From Agarophyton chilense (Eukaryota; Rhodophyta; Florideophyceae; Gracilariales; Gracilariaceae): a stretch of DNA of 64,000 nucleotides. Positions 1 through 10,560 of the stretch are shown in pieces. The stretch covers positions 2,790,001-2,854,000 of the forward strand of contig JARGXX010000095.1 in NCBI GenBank assembly GCA_030374765.1, written 5' to 3'. Numbering within the stretch: the first letter of the stretch is position 1; every line of letters starts with the position of its first letter. The notes below the pieces were generated by a model. It was not told where the DNA came from and searched no databases. It worked only from the letters and a program-made list of their open reading frames with translations. The position numbers and the translations under genes are program-made.

Positions 1-1075
1 ATACCTTGAATGGTTGGCAAAATCATGGATTACGGAAAGCTTTATGTTCCTAGTAAGGAAAAGCGAATTATTGTGGATTTTGCACACAATTCCAAGATTG
101 ATGGTCACTTCGCCAACACAAAAACGTTGGGACAACTATTCTCATTCCATTCGCGTCAAAATTTGAAGGATTTTAGGCTCTATTATGCTAGATGCCATAT
201 ATGCCAGGCAAAGAAGGACCACCACGAACAAGTTTTGGGGGGTATGACACTACTACAGGTTCCAACTCGTCGGTGGAGCTTGATCAACAAAGATGTTATT
301 GAAATCCTACCAATTACAACAGGGTTATACGATTTTATTGCTACCTAGGTTGATAGTTTTTCTCACAGAGTTCGATTTCTGCCTTCGAAGAAGATAGATG
401 ATGCAACATACGTCGAAACAGCCTTCGCCAATAATATTTTTTCGCAACATGTTCTACAGGATGCCATCAGTTCAGACAAATATTCGAAGTTTGTGTCAAA
501 GTTTTGGGAAAATCTTATGACTCTGTGCGGATTCAAGTTGTGAATGTCCACAGCGCGTGAATCATAGATCGATAGCGCATCAGGGGTAATGAATTGTATG
601 ATTAGGAACTACATCAGATGATTTATATGCTACCAACACAATGAATGGAACAGGTTGATACCAGTGGTCAAATTTGCTTTTAATTCTTCCTGAGGATCTT
701 GAAATGTCTCCGTTTGAAGACGATTGGAGTTGGAAACCAAAAGCACCAATTACCTTTCTCAGTACGGCGCAGAATTATATCGAATCGATTGGAGTATTGG
801 AGTGTTACGCATACTGTTGAAGGCAGCGTTCGGAGATGCCCAGTTCTCGCATCAAATTTTAAAAGCTAAACAAAAGGCGAAGGCCTCAGAAATGTACCGC
901 ACGCCATCGGTTGGCATTGAAGATCGTCTTTTTTATGCATAAAGCTATATAAATCCGACTTCTCAAGGGCGCAGCATAAAGAAAAGATTTCGAGCAGGTA
1001 TTTGGGTCCTTTTACTGTTGTTGAATGTTTCAGGAAGAACGGGTTATAATTATAATTGACTCCGGATATTAATTT
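1..1075 (+). pseudogene. Ty3/gypsy integrase relic, left end outside the window
   Basis: This is a decayed integrase from an LTR retrotransposon. Translation from position 10 shows the zinc-binding region: His residues around GHFANTKT, then CHIC followed by QAKK. The catalytic core follows with VDSF near 349 and the stretch SKFVSKFWENLMTLCG near 500, equivalent to the family's SDRGxxFxSxFW segment. A frame near 640 reads CYQHNEWN and PVVKFAFNSS, typical of the core's C-terminal part, and 940-1040 reads SSRYLGPFTVVE, the usual post-core barrel. Several stops and frameshifts separate these pieces, so no product is expected. No LTR was identified on either side. The family is clear; the exact limits are not. 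Confidence 0.8.
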
Positions 1076-2255
1076 CATATCCTCCTTAATTTTTCTTTTA
1101 CAAAGCCGTATGAAATGCAGGCAGACTTGTCTCTATCCAATCCACCACTAACAGCAGCAAAATCAGATGGGAAATTGGACTCTCAATCATTTTTTAGGGT
1201 AGACCGGGTTTTATCACACTTCAAAAGAGGCCACAGATATCATTGACTTACCATGTTACAGATTTCTTCAAACCATGATGGTAAATGAGAACTTCCTCGA
1301 AAGTATATTGACAAAATCGGCAAAATGTAAAGTCAATATATGAATACAATGTCACTTATAATTTAATACAAAATTTTTATGAAGTGTTGACGAGGATGTC
1401 GCTAACTATGATTGGAGGTGAAAATGGTGCAACTTACGTTGAAGTATGAGCCGAAAGCGAGTGTAGGCGATATTTGAAACATATGAAAGAGAGCTTCTAA
1501 ATGAAAGCGTTGTCCCTTGAGGAGTGGTATGTAGGGGTACCAAAGCAAGAAGTTGCGTGGCCGAAGTTGAATTCTACATGTTTCTAATAGCATTATTCGA
1601 AACTTACACTCGCCCGCCATTTCAGGAGAGGACTATCGCTCAGTAAGAGCTGGAATCAACGCAGACGCTGTGACGGCATCAGGTTCCACCCCTTCAAATA
1701 GTAGTTTCGAGACATTGAACTGCCAGCCGTATAAGAAGTAGATCAATAATTGCCTTTGTTCCACTACATGTACAACCTAGCCGTAGGAAGTACTTGGCAT
1801 TTGGAAGGACGAAAACGACATCAAAGTGAAGTCAAGTTAATATATTCCTCTCATACTGAACAAAGCTTGACACACACCAACCAAGGAGAGGAAAGAAAAA
1901 AATCTGTTCTACTCTTGTAAGGTACTGTGATGGAAAGCGCGTTTAAAGCGCTTAGAAGGTGGCGTAGAGTTCTCGTTACTGAAAATAGCGTCGTGATTCG
2001 CGAGGGATTTTATATAAATTAGTCGTTACTTCTCTTACAAAAGGATGACAGAAAACGGCCGAAAACTTTTTTGAATTCCTTCTCAGATAAAATAGCTTTA
2101 TATTTTGGTCTTCCATTTTAGCAAGATGAAAACGGTATTTAAATAAAGAAGCAGTAGAGCGAGTTTGGCTTTGCTATTTAAAGATATGATGTTCTTAGTG
2201 ACGAAAGGGACATACTTGATCCACATGGCACGGAATGTCATATAGTCGGAGGGCT
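1076..2255. other. AT-rich stretch without recognisable gene
   Basis: Only short open frames occur here and none resembles a known family. The position, between an integrase relic and an interspersed repeat, suggests further transposon debris such as a decayed retrotransposon 3' end, but no LTR signature was found. Confidence 0.4.
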
Positions 2256-3265
2256 GTGGCTCCTGTGGGTTCTGTAATGCGTACAGTATTCCAGCATTGC
2301 TCAACTAATCGTGTAAGGAGAGACAGCAGAGTCTGCGCTTTCTATTCCATCGTTGGCGTCAAAACACATAATGGGGCATAAGCGAAAATAATCTAGTTGT
2401 TATATTTTAATTGGTTAATATGCTGTTTCAAACGCTGCTAACAGCGATTGGAGTAAAATAGAAGCACATATTAGTAACTATTACTTAGTAATGCGTTTCA
2501 ACTCCATTTTGCAAGTTCTAGATCTCTATGAAAGGGATTCTGATGTCTCCGAGTTCTTTCTCAGACGACGGCAATCGACATTTGACACCCAAAAATATGA
2601 CTTTTATATGGCACCGAGCCCTTCAACTTTATCAAAAGGTGGGGCGTTTGCTGCCTGGGATTTAGTGAGGCCAGTGCGGCTGAATGAGACACCCCAACCA
2701 TTAGAAAAATCTGTCAGGCGTTTGCTGCAGTACAAGGGACCAATGAGGCACTAGCAGCTGGACGGAGCACCTCCTGTCAGCTCGTTGTACCGATTGAAGC
2801 GTCCTCGGCATGAAAAAGAGACTGTCTGTGTGTATCAATGGTGCTTGGTGTGTCTAGAAAGCCCATGCCAAATAAGAAGCTTGTGATTGTCGTAAACAAT
2901 TGCTGGAGATCTGGGCTCTAGCACTAAACGGAAATCTGCCTCAACTGGTTGAGCGTAAACCATCCCGCAAAAGTTTTGCTTCGGGCATAGAGTGAAAGCA
3001 CATCTCTTTGTTATTAAATATTCTCGAAAGACTTGTAAAGATTGTATACCCCTGTTTCTAGCTAATGCAGAAATAGGAAGGCTGAAGAAATCGTTACACA
3101 TCCGGTGTGTCTAACCAAAAGACAGAAATTATGACCCACCAAGTGACTATTTTCATAATTTTATGGTTGCATTGGTTTAAGAAGATCCAAAAGAAGATGT
3201 TTATCGAAAAAATTACATCTCACTTATCTATCTGGGCCATTTAGTTACGAAAAAGGTTTTCAAAG
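2256..3265 (+). repeat. Orphan interspersed repeat, copy 1 (second copy at 45.7-46.7 kb)
   Basis: This roughly 1-kb block is colinear with 45680-46690 in the same orientation, diverged but easily followed by eye. Shared landmarks include the run before ATAATCTAG near 2390 and 45815, the segment around TTCTAGATCTCTAT near 2515 and 45935, and GGTTTAAGAAGATC near 3175 and 46590. Copy 1 has an 87-codon open frame (2491-2754) whose start shares VLDLY, DVSEF and SPSTL with the translated second copy, where the frame is broken. I do not recognise the protein. The block may be a fragment of a larger mobile element; termini were not identified. Confidence 0.75.
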
Positions 3266-4185
3266 AGGGGGTCACGATATAGTGGGCGCAGTTGATTTGT
3301 GCTACCGCCTATATAATGCCACCCAAAACAGCGTGGCACAATTTTGGCGGGGTTTTGAAAGATTTGCAAATGAAGCTGTTATTCCGCTTCTTTTTGGACC
3401 CTCAATCACTGCAGACCCAACCATATCACCCTTTCCCTCTTTTGATGCAGCATAACGTCTCCAAGACCCCAAGTGAGACAGAAACGTAATCGCCTTAAAA
3501 TATGCCAGCAACTAGAAGCTTCTTGTTTGGTTGGCCGCAGGAAAAATATCAAATACAACTACGGAGCAATTAAATGTCTCCGCGAGAACAGTGACTACCA
3601 TACAAAGCGAATCGTGACAACTGTTTAAAGAGGCATCCCGTGACACTTTGTCTTTATCGAGAAAGTCCAACCGACGACCAAAGTATCACTCAATCGAACA
3701 AAACCTCATTGCGTATACCCAAATTGCAAGGTCATGTAAGATGCTAGTTACAAAGAGAATTTTGAAGCGCAAGGCTTTTATAGTCATTCAAGACAAACTT
3801 TGCATTTCAATAGACGACGAACATCGTACTGATTATTAACGTCTTCAACGATTAACTGCTTCCATTGAATGGATGCAAAAGTTTTCAAAACGGCATGTGT
3901 TGCGCTCGGTTGCTTTTTATGGTGAGGCAGGTTCCCCTTCTGCCCTGACGGAAACTGGCTAAACTATACAACAACCCAAGAATTTTTTTTTGAAAACGCA
4001 CCATAAACGCAAATATGAGTTTTGTTTCTCTGAAAAGGCTCATTAAAAAAGATTTTGAAAAAAAGATTTTGAAAAAAAGATTTTGAAAAAAAGATAAGTT
4101 TTTGGACAAAAAATGTGAATATGAACGGACCAGTTTTCTACACCTTTTATTAGCACACTAATTGCAAAACAAATATGAGATTTGG
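3266..4185. other. Unassigned stretch with a 14-bp minisatellite
   Basis: No gene is recognised. Positions 4051-4092 hold three tandem copies of a 14-bp unit, GATTTTGAAAAAAA. The 63-codon frame at 3648-3839 is weakly reminiscent of a DNA transposase segment (basic, ending IDDEH) but is too short to assign. Confidence 0.4.
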
Positions 4186-4690
4186 AATAAATGTCTTTGG
4201 TTAAACATCTGAGATGGGTTTAGCTGGCAAAACTAAAGAAACACCGACTAAAATAGCGAGTTTTAGAGCTATAATGACTTGGAAACGTTATGGTAAAGTG
4301 TGAGAAAGTTATTTGCTACTTCATTCCTATTTTACGTATGAATTAAATTATGGTTCTTATCAGGATATTGCGCTTGTAAGAAAGTCAAATGTTTAGAAAC
4401 AGTACATGAATGGTTTAAATATGACTGATACGGATCTCCCATGACGAATGTCCGATTTACAATTTATTGAAAACATGTGTGGAGTGCTAGATTAGATGAT
4501 TTATGGGCAAATTAGACAGTGCTGTACAGTTTTTTTCGAAAATTTGTATCACAAATTACTGTGACAAAATTATCTCTATTTTAATTCATTCTTTATTGAA
4601 TAAATGATTAGACACTCTATAAGTGTCATAAGAGTTGAAGAAGCGAAAACAAACTACTGAAAGCGCGCTGTAGAGAATATGACTGACGAA
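4186..4690 (+). pseudogene. Tc1/mariner transposase relic (C-terminal part)
   Basis: A broken frame near 4450-4510 reads SDLQFIENMCGVLD and then MIYGQIRQ, matching the SPDLNPIENxWGVL segment that carries the last catalytic residue of Tc1-like transposases. Downstream near 4600-4650 the frame reads MIRHSISVIRVEEAKTNY, which corresponds to the family's C-terminal end (SMPxRxxxVIxxxGGxTxY). Several stops interrupt it. Beyond its 3' end, GATATGTTTTTGAAACAGT at about 4693 resembles motifs near the other Tc1 relic and may be a terminal inverted repeat. Non-functional. Confidence 0.7.
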
Positions 4691-4777
4691 AGGATATGTT
4701 TTTGAAACAGTATTTTGACTTGATATTTTTCATGTATTGTTTTTATTGAGTGTACTGTAGTCAAAAAGGCAATTTAA

Positions 4778-4944
4778 GAAATTTTTGTGCAAGGAATATA
4801 TTTTTGAAACAGACTTTATATACTTTACCAAGAGAGCAGAAAAGCCGTTCGTGGCAGAAAATCCATGAGAGAAAAAGATAGTATCACAGCATATATTTGT
4901 AAAGTCTGTTTCTAAATCATATCCTTTGCGCAATTTTTCCAAAA
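4778..4944. repeat. Foldback (MITE-like) element
   Basis: The two ends form an imperfect inverted repeat of about 40 bp. The left arm includes GCAAGGAATATATTTTTGAA then ACAGACTTTA. The reverse complement of the right arm includes GCGCAAAGGATATGATTTAG then AAACAGACTTTA. About 70 bp separate the arms and no coding capacity is visible. A core GATATGTTTTTGAAAC recurs at about 4693 and 14533, and in reverse complement near 5650, so it may be a non-autonomous relative of the neighbouring Tc1 or pogo relics. Confidence 0.55.
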
Positions 4945-4955
4945 ATAGACGTTTT

Positions 4956-5588
4956 TGTCGTACAATCACCTCTGGGGTATGCTACTGTCTTGTCTCGGGA
5001 GCATGGTGACGCTCAACCGTAGGGAGCGTGTTGACGCTCAACCTTAGAAGGTAGACGTAATAAACCTCGATGGTAACAGGGCATCGTAAAAACCCGCAGG
5101 GGCAAACGGCGGGGCAACTAGCCTATACCGTGTAGGTGAACGATGGTAGGCGTCGACGCGCGGGAAAGCCTGTGTGGTAGTTGAGAAATGATGAACCAAA
5201 AGGTATAGTCGTGACCCAAGTGATGCCTGTCTTTATCAGATTAGGATGGGGAGGTGCAGTTCCCTATATGCAGTGGACTGCACTCTCCAGATCATCCGGG
5301 AGGTGCCAGCAAGGCACGGTCTCTGAACTAGTGTCAGAGACCTGGCCAGCACTGGCTACAGTCCCAGGTGGCCACTCCACTACTGTACTAAAACTCGCAT
5401 AATTACAATTACTATCACTAACAATTACTCAACCAGAAGGTACATACCAACACTACACGTGGCTGACAGCACCTAGATGGTAGCTCGCCCGGAGCCACGT
5501 GGCCGATGATCCCTCGCATCCATCACCTACAAGGTCAGTGTAGTATATTGACAACCTCAAAGGTCAGCCCTTCCGCCACTATACGACA
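4956..5588 (-). mobile_element. Solo LTR, same family as the 46.8-55.6 kb Ty3 element
   Basis: This 633-bp sequence matches the two LTRs at 46838-47471 and 54918-55551 almost base for base. On the plus strand it starts TGTCGTACAATC and ends TATACGACA. It is flanked by a perfect 5-bp duplication GTTTT (4951-4955 and 5589-5593). No internal coding sequence remains, so it is a solo LTR left by LTR-LTR recombination. Strand is given by analogy with the full element. It lies just downstream of the minus-strand Tc1/mariner relic. Confidence 0.93.
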
Positions 5589-5599
5589 GTTTTAACTAC

Positions 5600-6440
5600 A
5601 GAAAAACCAAAAAAGATTACTTCGAAAAAAATTTTGAAGAAAAAATACTGTTTCAAAAACATAACATTTATTGCTTTTTATTTGTTCTAACACGAGTTCA
5701 GTAGTTTATTGTTGCTCCTTTAGCCTGTATAAAACTTATAAAACGCTTTCTCAATGATTCTATAAATAGATTGATACCATTACAGTCCATTTCTTCCCAG
5801 CAATATTTGATAAAAATTTTCAAATCCAAAACTGTATCAAATTGCCTTCCTTGCCCAAAATGCAATCGGTCCAACATTCCTCAAATGTTTTTGATAGGGT
5901 TGAGGTCAAGAGAGCACGCAGGGCATTTCATAACCGACATAATTAGACTATTGAACCACTATTTCATAGAATTAGTCCTATACACAGGGTCATTATCTTG
6001 CTGAAAAATGAATCCTTCTCCGTGAAAACAATATGAAAACGGTAGATAATAGTTTTCTAGAACCTCATAATACATCTTAGGGTTCGTATTAGTTTCAACA
6101 AAATCCATATCAGTTGCTCCTTTCGTATAAATTACAGCCCAAATCATAAATGACGAACCTCCTGAATTCCTGTTCACGAATTACTTTTTTTCTTTTCGTA
6201 GATCATGTCCATAAAATTTATAGAAATGTGAACCATCAAGGTTAAACTTGTTTTCGTTGGAAAACATAAAATTGTTTTATTCCGTTTTCAGATAAACCTT
6301 TTGAGCACACCATTCAAAACGATTCTTCTTTTGATTATCTTTAAAAAAAGGTTTCCTCATTTTTGTGTACTTGAATAAATTTTGACTGTTAACTTTACGT
6401 CATATATTAGATCTTGATAGACGAAAAATTAAAATTTTGA
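5600..6440 (-). pseudogene. Tc1/mariner transposase relic
   Basis: Reading the minus strand from about 6430 gives FSNENKFNLDGSHFYKFYG, then SSFMIWAVIYTKGATDMDF, then FQQDNDPVYRTN, then PACSLDLNPIKNIWGML, and a C-terminal SIYRIIEKAFYKFYTG. These are the ordered landmarks of Tc1-family DDE transposases. The first catalytic position (usually FSDE) reads Asn and the last (usually PIENxW) reads Lys, and stops interrupt the frame, so it is dead. A possible terminal repeat lies at 5640-5667, reverse complement containing ATGTTTTTGAAACAGTATTT. Confidence 0.82.
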
Positions 6441-7583
6441 CAATTGTTTTGCAAGATAAAGTGTTATGGCATAGTTTTTGCTCTATTTCATGCTAATCGT
6501 CCGGGAATAGTGACATAAGACGGGCGGTTGAACGCTTTGTTCCGTATTTAGTGGGGTTTTTGATGAAGTTGCTGATTGTTTTTTGGTTGCGCGTGCTTGA
6601 ATTTTCGGGCTATATGTGCTGGAATTATATCCTAACCTACTAATTCCATGATTTGCAGCTATTAAGAACGTGTAAGAGGCGCGCCACGAGCCATCTCCCT
6701 TATAATGATTGTCATCAGTATGAGGGGGGCCCCTTCGCGCCAAATCTCCCTACACGTCTGACCCGTGGTACGCAAATGCACTCCCACCCAATAATTATCG
6801 AGTGCACTTTGCTACAGTGCCGTGCGCCGCCCAAGTGCCGACCAATCAGAATACGTTACACCTCCGACCCTCAGGCTCCAAAACATCATATATGGTGCAC
6901 TGATGAACCGGGTCAGACAACTCGGCTCTTGACCCTAACCACAAAAAAACCTCCAAATTTCAGGCATGGGCCACAGCACTCTATGACAAGAGACTGAGTG
7001 CTGTGACTGCCCTGGGACCTAGACAAGGCCGAGCTCGTGTGCAGGCCGCCATCGTAGTAACCCACTGAGTACCACGGATCTGGGAAAAGTCAGGTGCTGC
7101 GTGGTACACTGATCGTTTGACCGCGATTCAGGAAGTCTTGAGGGTTTCCCAGACCTTATACCAGCAGACCTTGCTGTGCAGGGTCTGGGGCGGCCGCCGT
7201 GTCGTAGCTCTGGGGGCTGGAAAGCGCTTGCTCCACTGCGTGTCAGGGAGTATTGCCGTGAGTAATAGCAAACCCATCCCAACAACCGGACGCGGGTTAA
7301 ACGGCATACGGCTTGAAAACCGGCTGGGCACACTTCGTCCGTCACTTTTCAACACAAGTGTGTCGAGAGTCCCTGTGCTGCGCATGAGTTGCATTGGGTA
7401 ATATAAGTCTTGCAGCTTTTTTTTTTAATTAAGACAGCTGCATGCAACCAGCCCCGGTGGGTGCAAAGCAACAAACTGCAACCAAAGATCAAACATTTTT
7501 CTTCACACGGTTTAGTTGTGTTTGTTTTTTATATTACATAAACTTTGTCGTAGATTCGAAGAGCTAGCACAAGCTCAAAATAA
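6441..7583. other. Unassigned sequence upstream of the Helitron ORF
   Basis: About 1.1 kb without a recognisable protein. From about 6640 base composition becomes more G+C-rich, and overlapping short frames occur on both strands, none with a family signature. The Helitron's true 5' end (usually TC next to an AT target) must lie here or further left but could not be placed. 7410-7580 is AT-rich and may hold the Helitron promoter. Confidence 0.35.
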
Positions 7584-9331
7584 AATGAATAAAGAAGAAG
7601 AAGAGAGACAAAACTATGGAGGCGTGAGATGGAGACGAAGAAGAAGAGGTTCTGGAGAAAACAGAGGCGCGACAATCGCAGGAGTGGAAGGACCCGAAAG
7701 AGTAACGGTTACTGTCGAAGATGCTCCAGATGAAGTACAAGTAAACGAAACTGGTCAGCATGTGCAAGATCCAGTCGTCGTCGCGGATTTGAACGAAGAT
7801 GAAATCATTGAACTCATTACAGCTCCAATCATCGATGGATCACTTCCAAGTACCACGAGAACCACTGAAAACCATCCTCGGGCTAATGTCGAAGAAGAAA
7901 TGCCTGCTCCGATGGAAGTTGAAGAAGATGAAATCACTCCAGCTCCCGCACCATCCGCTGAGTCAGAGCTTCAGCAGGTTCCTACTTTTTCTATTCATTC
8001 AGAAGAACAACAATCGCTCCAAGAGCTTGATTCGACCGTCATGCTGTTTGCCGGACGTCCAGATCGTGGATTGTATCGCGTTTACTACGCATGGAATTCC
8101 GATGCTGCTCAAGCATGGATTGATCCAGCCACTGGTGCAAACATTCCTGAGTTTCAGACGTTGTCCACCGTAGGAACCCGCAGATGCAGAAGATGCGGTG
8201 AGTTTTCATACACCTATGGTTCGTGTCCGTACGAAGACTGGACGTTACGAATTCATAGTTGCAAGTGGTGTGGGTGTGTGCTTTTAGGAAAAGAGGTACA
8301 TGGAGTCTGTTGTGGCACGAAACGAAATTCAGGATGGGGGGTCACATTTCGTAGACGCCATACTAATGAAGAAATACGAAGCATATACCGTTCAAGAGCA
8401 TTCCACTCGAACTCCTTAAACTTGAATACGCTTTTTGCCACCAATCAAGCGTTTATGGACATGTCCTATGTCACAGGATGTGGCCCTTCGTTTCTCAGAC
8501 TAGAAGGAACTGCAGCACGTTCTCCCAGCACACAGACAGAGCAGCACGCGGTATAGTTTTCTTTGGGGTGCAAGGCCTCCTTCTCTGGATCCTGCTCACT
8601 ATACACGAGCAAACCTGCGAGCGTTTATCCAAGATATCAACGTGAAACACATGGTTCCGAGGGGTTACGAGGTGATTCAGCCCAAACCTGATGTGGTGCG
8701 AGAGCGGTATCGAGCGATGCTGACAACGGAGCAAATGCAGGCACAAGAAGAAAATACGGTTGACGTAAGCTCGCAAGCTGCGAACGAGGGAGTGATAGTG
8801 GGCGGATATGAGGGCACCAGAACTGCAACAGTGTCTGGTGACAACGTAGGTGCAGGTCCGATGTCCGAAGATGCTCTTGGAGCTGGACCATCCATGATGA
8901 GAACCTTCGTAGTCGATCCAGGCAGTCTGTACCATGTCGAGACCTAGGTGCCTCAGTTGACTGAGGGCACAGTTACGGAAGAACACGCAGCTATCACAGG
9001 CGACACGGAGCAAGCAGGGGCTGCAGTAAACTCAAACAGCAACCCCCGAGTGCGGTATAAATTGCTGAAACCGTCTTCTATGCTAGCAGAGAGAGGTACA
9101 TTTCCCCTTCTGTACCCGTATGGCGACGAGCATAAACCGTTTGACCTGCGTTTGTATCTGCAAGCACGAAATGATACGCAAGAAAGCTTAGGGCTCGGTT
9201 TCGATCAGTGGAATCTTCAGAAGCTTACTTGGGCACAAAATGCAAAGCGTCGACTGTATTCAGATAACTTTTTGCTTAATAGTGGTCCATTAATTGCAAA
9301 TGTGGTTGCTTCGCACACAAACGAACATTGA
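7584..9331 (+). pseudogene. Helitron N-terminal region with Cys-rich fingers
   Basis: The start at 7584 gives a protein opening MNKEEEERQNYGG, followed by a basic patch (WRRRRRG), an acidic Pro/Glu-rich stretch, and a Cys-rich region containing CRRCGEF, SCPYEDW, CKWCGC and GVCCGT, likely metal-binding. The frame shifts near 8545, then continues through a region with RANLRAFIQDIN and, after an in-frame TAG at 8945-8947, LLYPYGDEHK, a landmark of Helitron N domains. A further frameshift lies near 9310. The first part (7584-8556) is 324 codons and still open. Its role is presumably target or end recognition; this is inference. Confidence 0.75.
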
Positions 9332-10560
9332 AGACATGCGACCTCAATACCTAGAACGGCAGCAGCAACCACGCATAGTTCAAGAGACGGAAATCGTTCA
9401 AGCGCAAAATCAATCGACTGGCGAAATGACTGACGCGCAATTCAGGCTTATGGGACGCATTTTGCTTCCTGATGACTCAGTGAACTCTTCTAAGTACTGG
9501 AAAAGTAAACGACAGGATGTGCAAGCGATTGTGGCAAGAAAAGGACCCCCTTCGCTATTCATCACCGTCACAATGAACGTATGGCGAGCGGATGTGAAGC
9601 GTTTAGGCATTGACACGACTCATCGGAGTGCTTTCATAGCACCAGCTAATCGTCCACGCCCGTTTGACCGCCCAGACTTGATTGCCAGAGTTTACAACCA
9701 GTACATCAACGATATTGTGAAAGACTTCGAAAAGAATTCAGAACAGTTATTTGGGTCCAAGTGCTTGGGATTTGCAGCAAAGCTGGAGTTTCAAGAACGA
9801 AACGTACCGCACCATCACATCCTGCTATGGTTAGAAGGAGGTGTAATAGAAGACGTAGATGCCATTGACAGTCTGATTTGAGCCGAAGTACCAAGTCCAG
9901 GGGAAGATGACGAACTGCGAGCCCTCGTTTTATCTATGCACCGCCACCGCCACTCTCCATATTGTCGTAATCGTGCAGGTCGTTGGCGATTTGGGTACGA
10001 TAGCACAATGATTGTCCAAGAAACATACATCGAAGAAGGAACAACCCGTGTTGTTTACCGAAGAAGAAATGAAGAAGATCTCAAAATCGTGCCATACAAT
10101 CCTACACTCACTAAGAAGTACCGCTCCCACATCAATGTAGAGCGCACGCAGAGTGGAGGAGCGGTAGCGTACCTCATGAAGTATGCTTTTAAGCAGCCCA
10201 AAGCACAAGAAGTTGATCTGAATGTTAGCAACCAGAATGAATCGGGTACAGATACCCAACAACCAGCTGTGGTGCAGAATGAAATCCGTGCCTACATGCG
10301 GGCACGTGTGGTGGGTGCCGTGAATGCTGCTTGGCGAATCTTTGAGTTTCGTCACGTCTCCATTCTGCCCACTGTGGAGCGACTTGCAATACATTTGGAG
10401 GGAGAGAGAACTTTTGTTCTTCGCAGCCCTAATGACATTCACACGGCTTCACAGCCATCAACACTGGAACGGTACTTTCAGAGACCTGAGACATATGCCT
10501 GTCTTGATTACCTCTCCTACTATACTATGAAAAGGTGCGCCTGTATCGAACCTTCCCAAC
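9294..10560 (+). pseudogene. Helitron Rep (HUH relaxase) segment
   Basis: This segment carries the replication initiator motifs. FITVTMNVW matches motif 1, EFQERNVPHHHILLWLEG contains the His-x-His metal site, and VAYLMKYAFK carries the two-Tyr pattern (Y-x3-Y) expected of a Helitron Y2 relaxase. YNPTLTKKYRSHINVE precedes the Tyr motif as in the family. An in-frame TGA at 9879-9881 separates the HUH motif from the Tyr motif, and a frameshift near 10550 separates Rep from the helicase. The active-site residues look intact although the frame is not. Confidence 0.88.

Noticed and set aside
7019-7401. Overlapping ORFs on both strands upstream of the Helitron
   Set aside because: No recognisable domain and mutually overlapping; probably chance in a more G+C-rich stretch.
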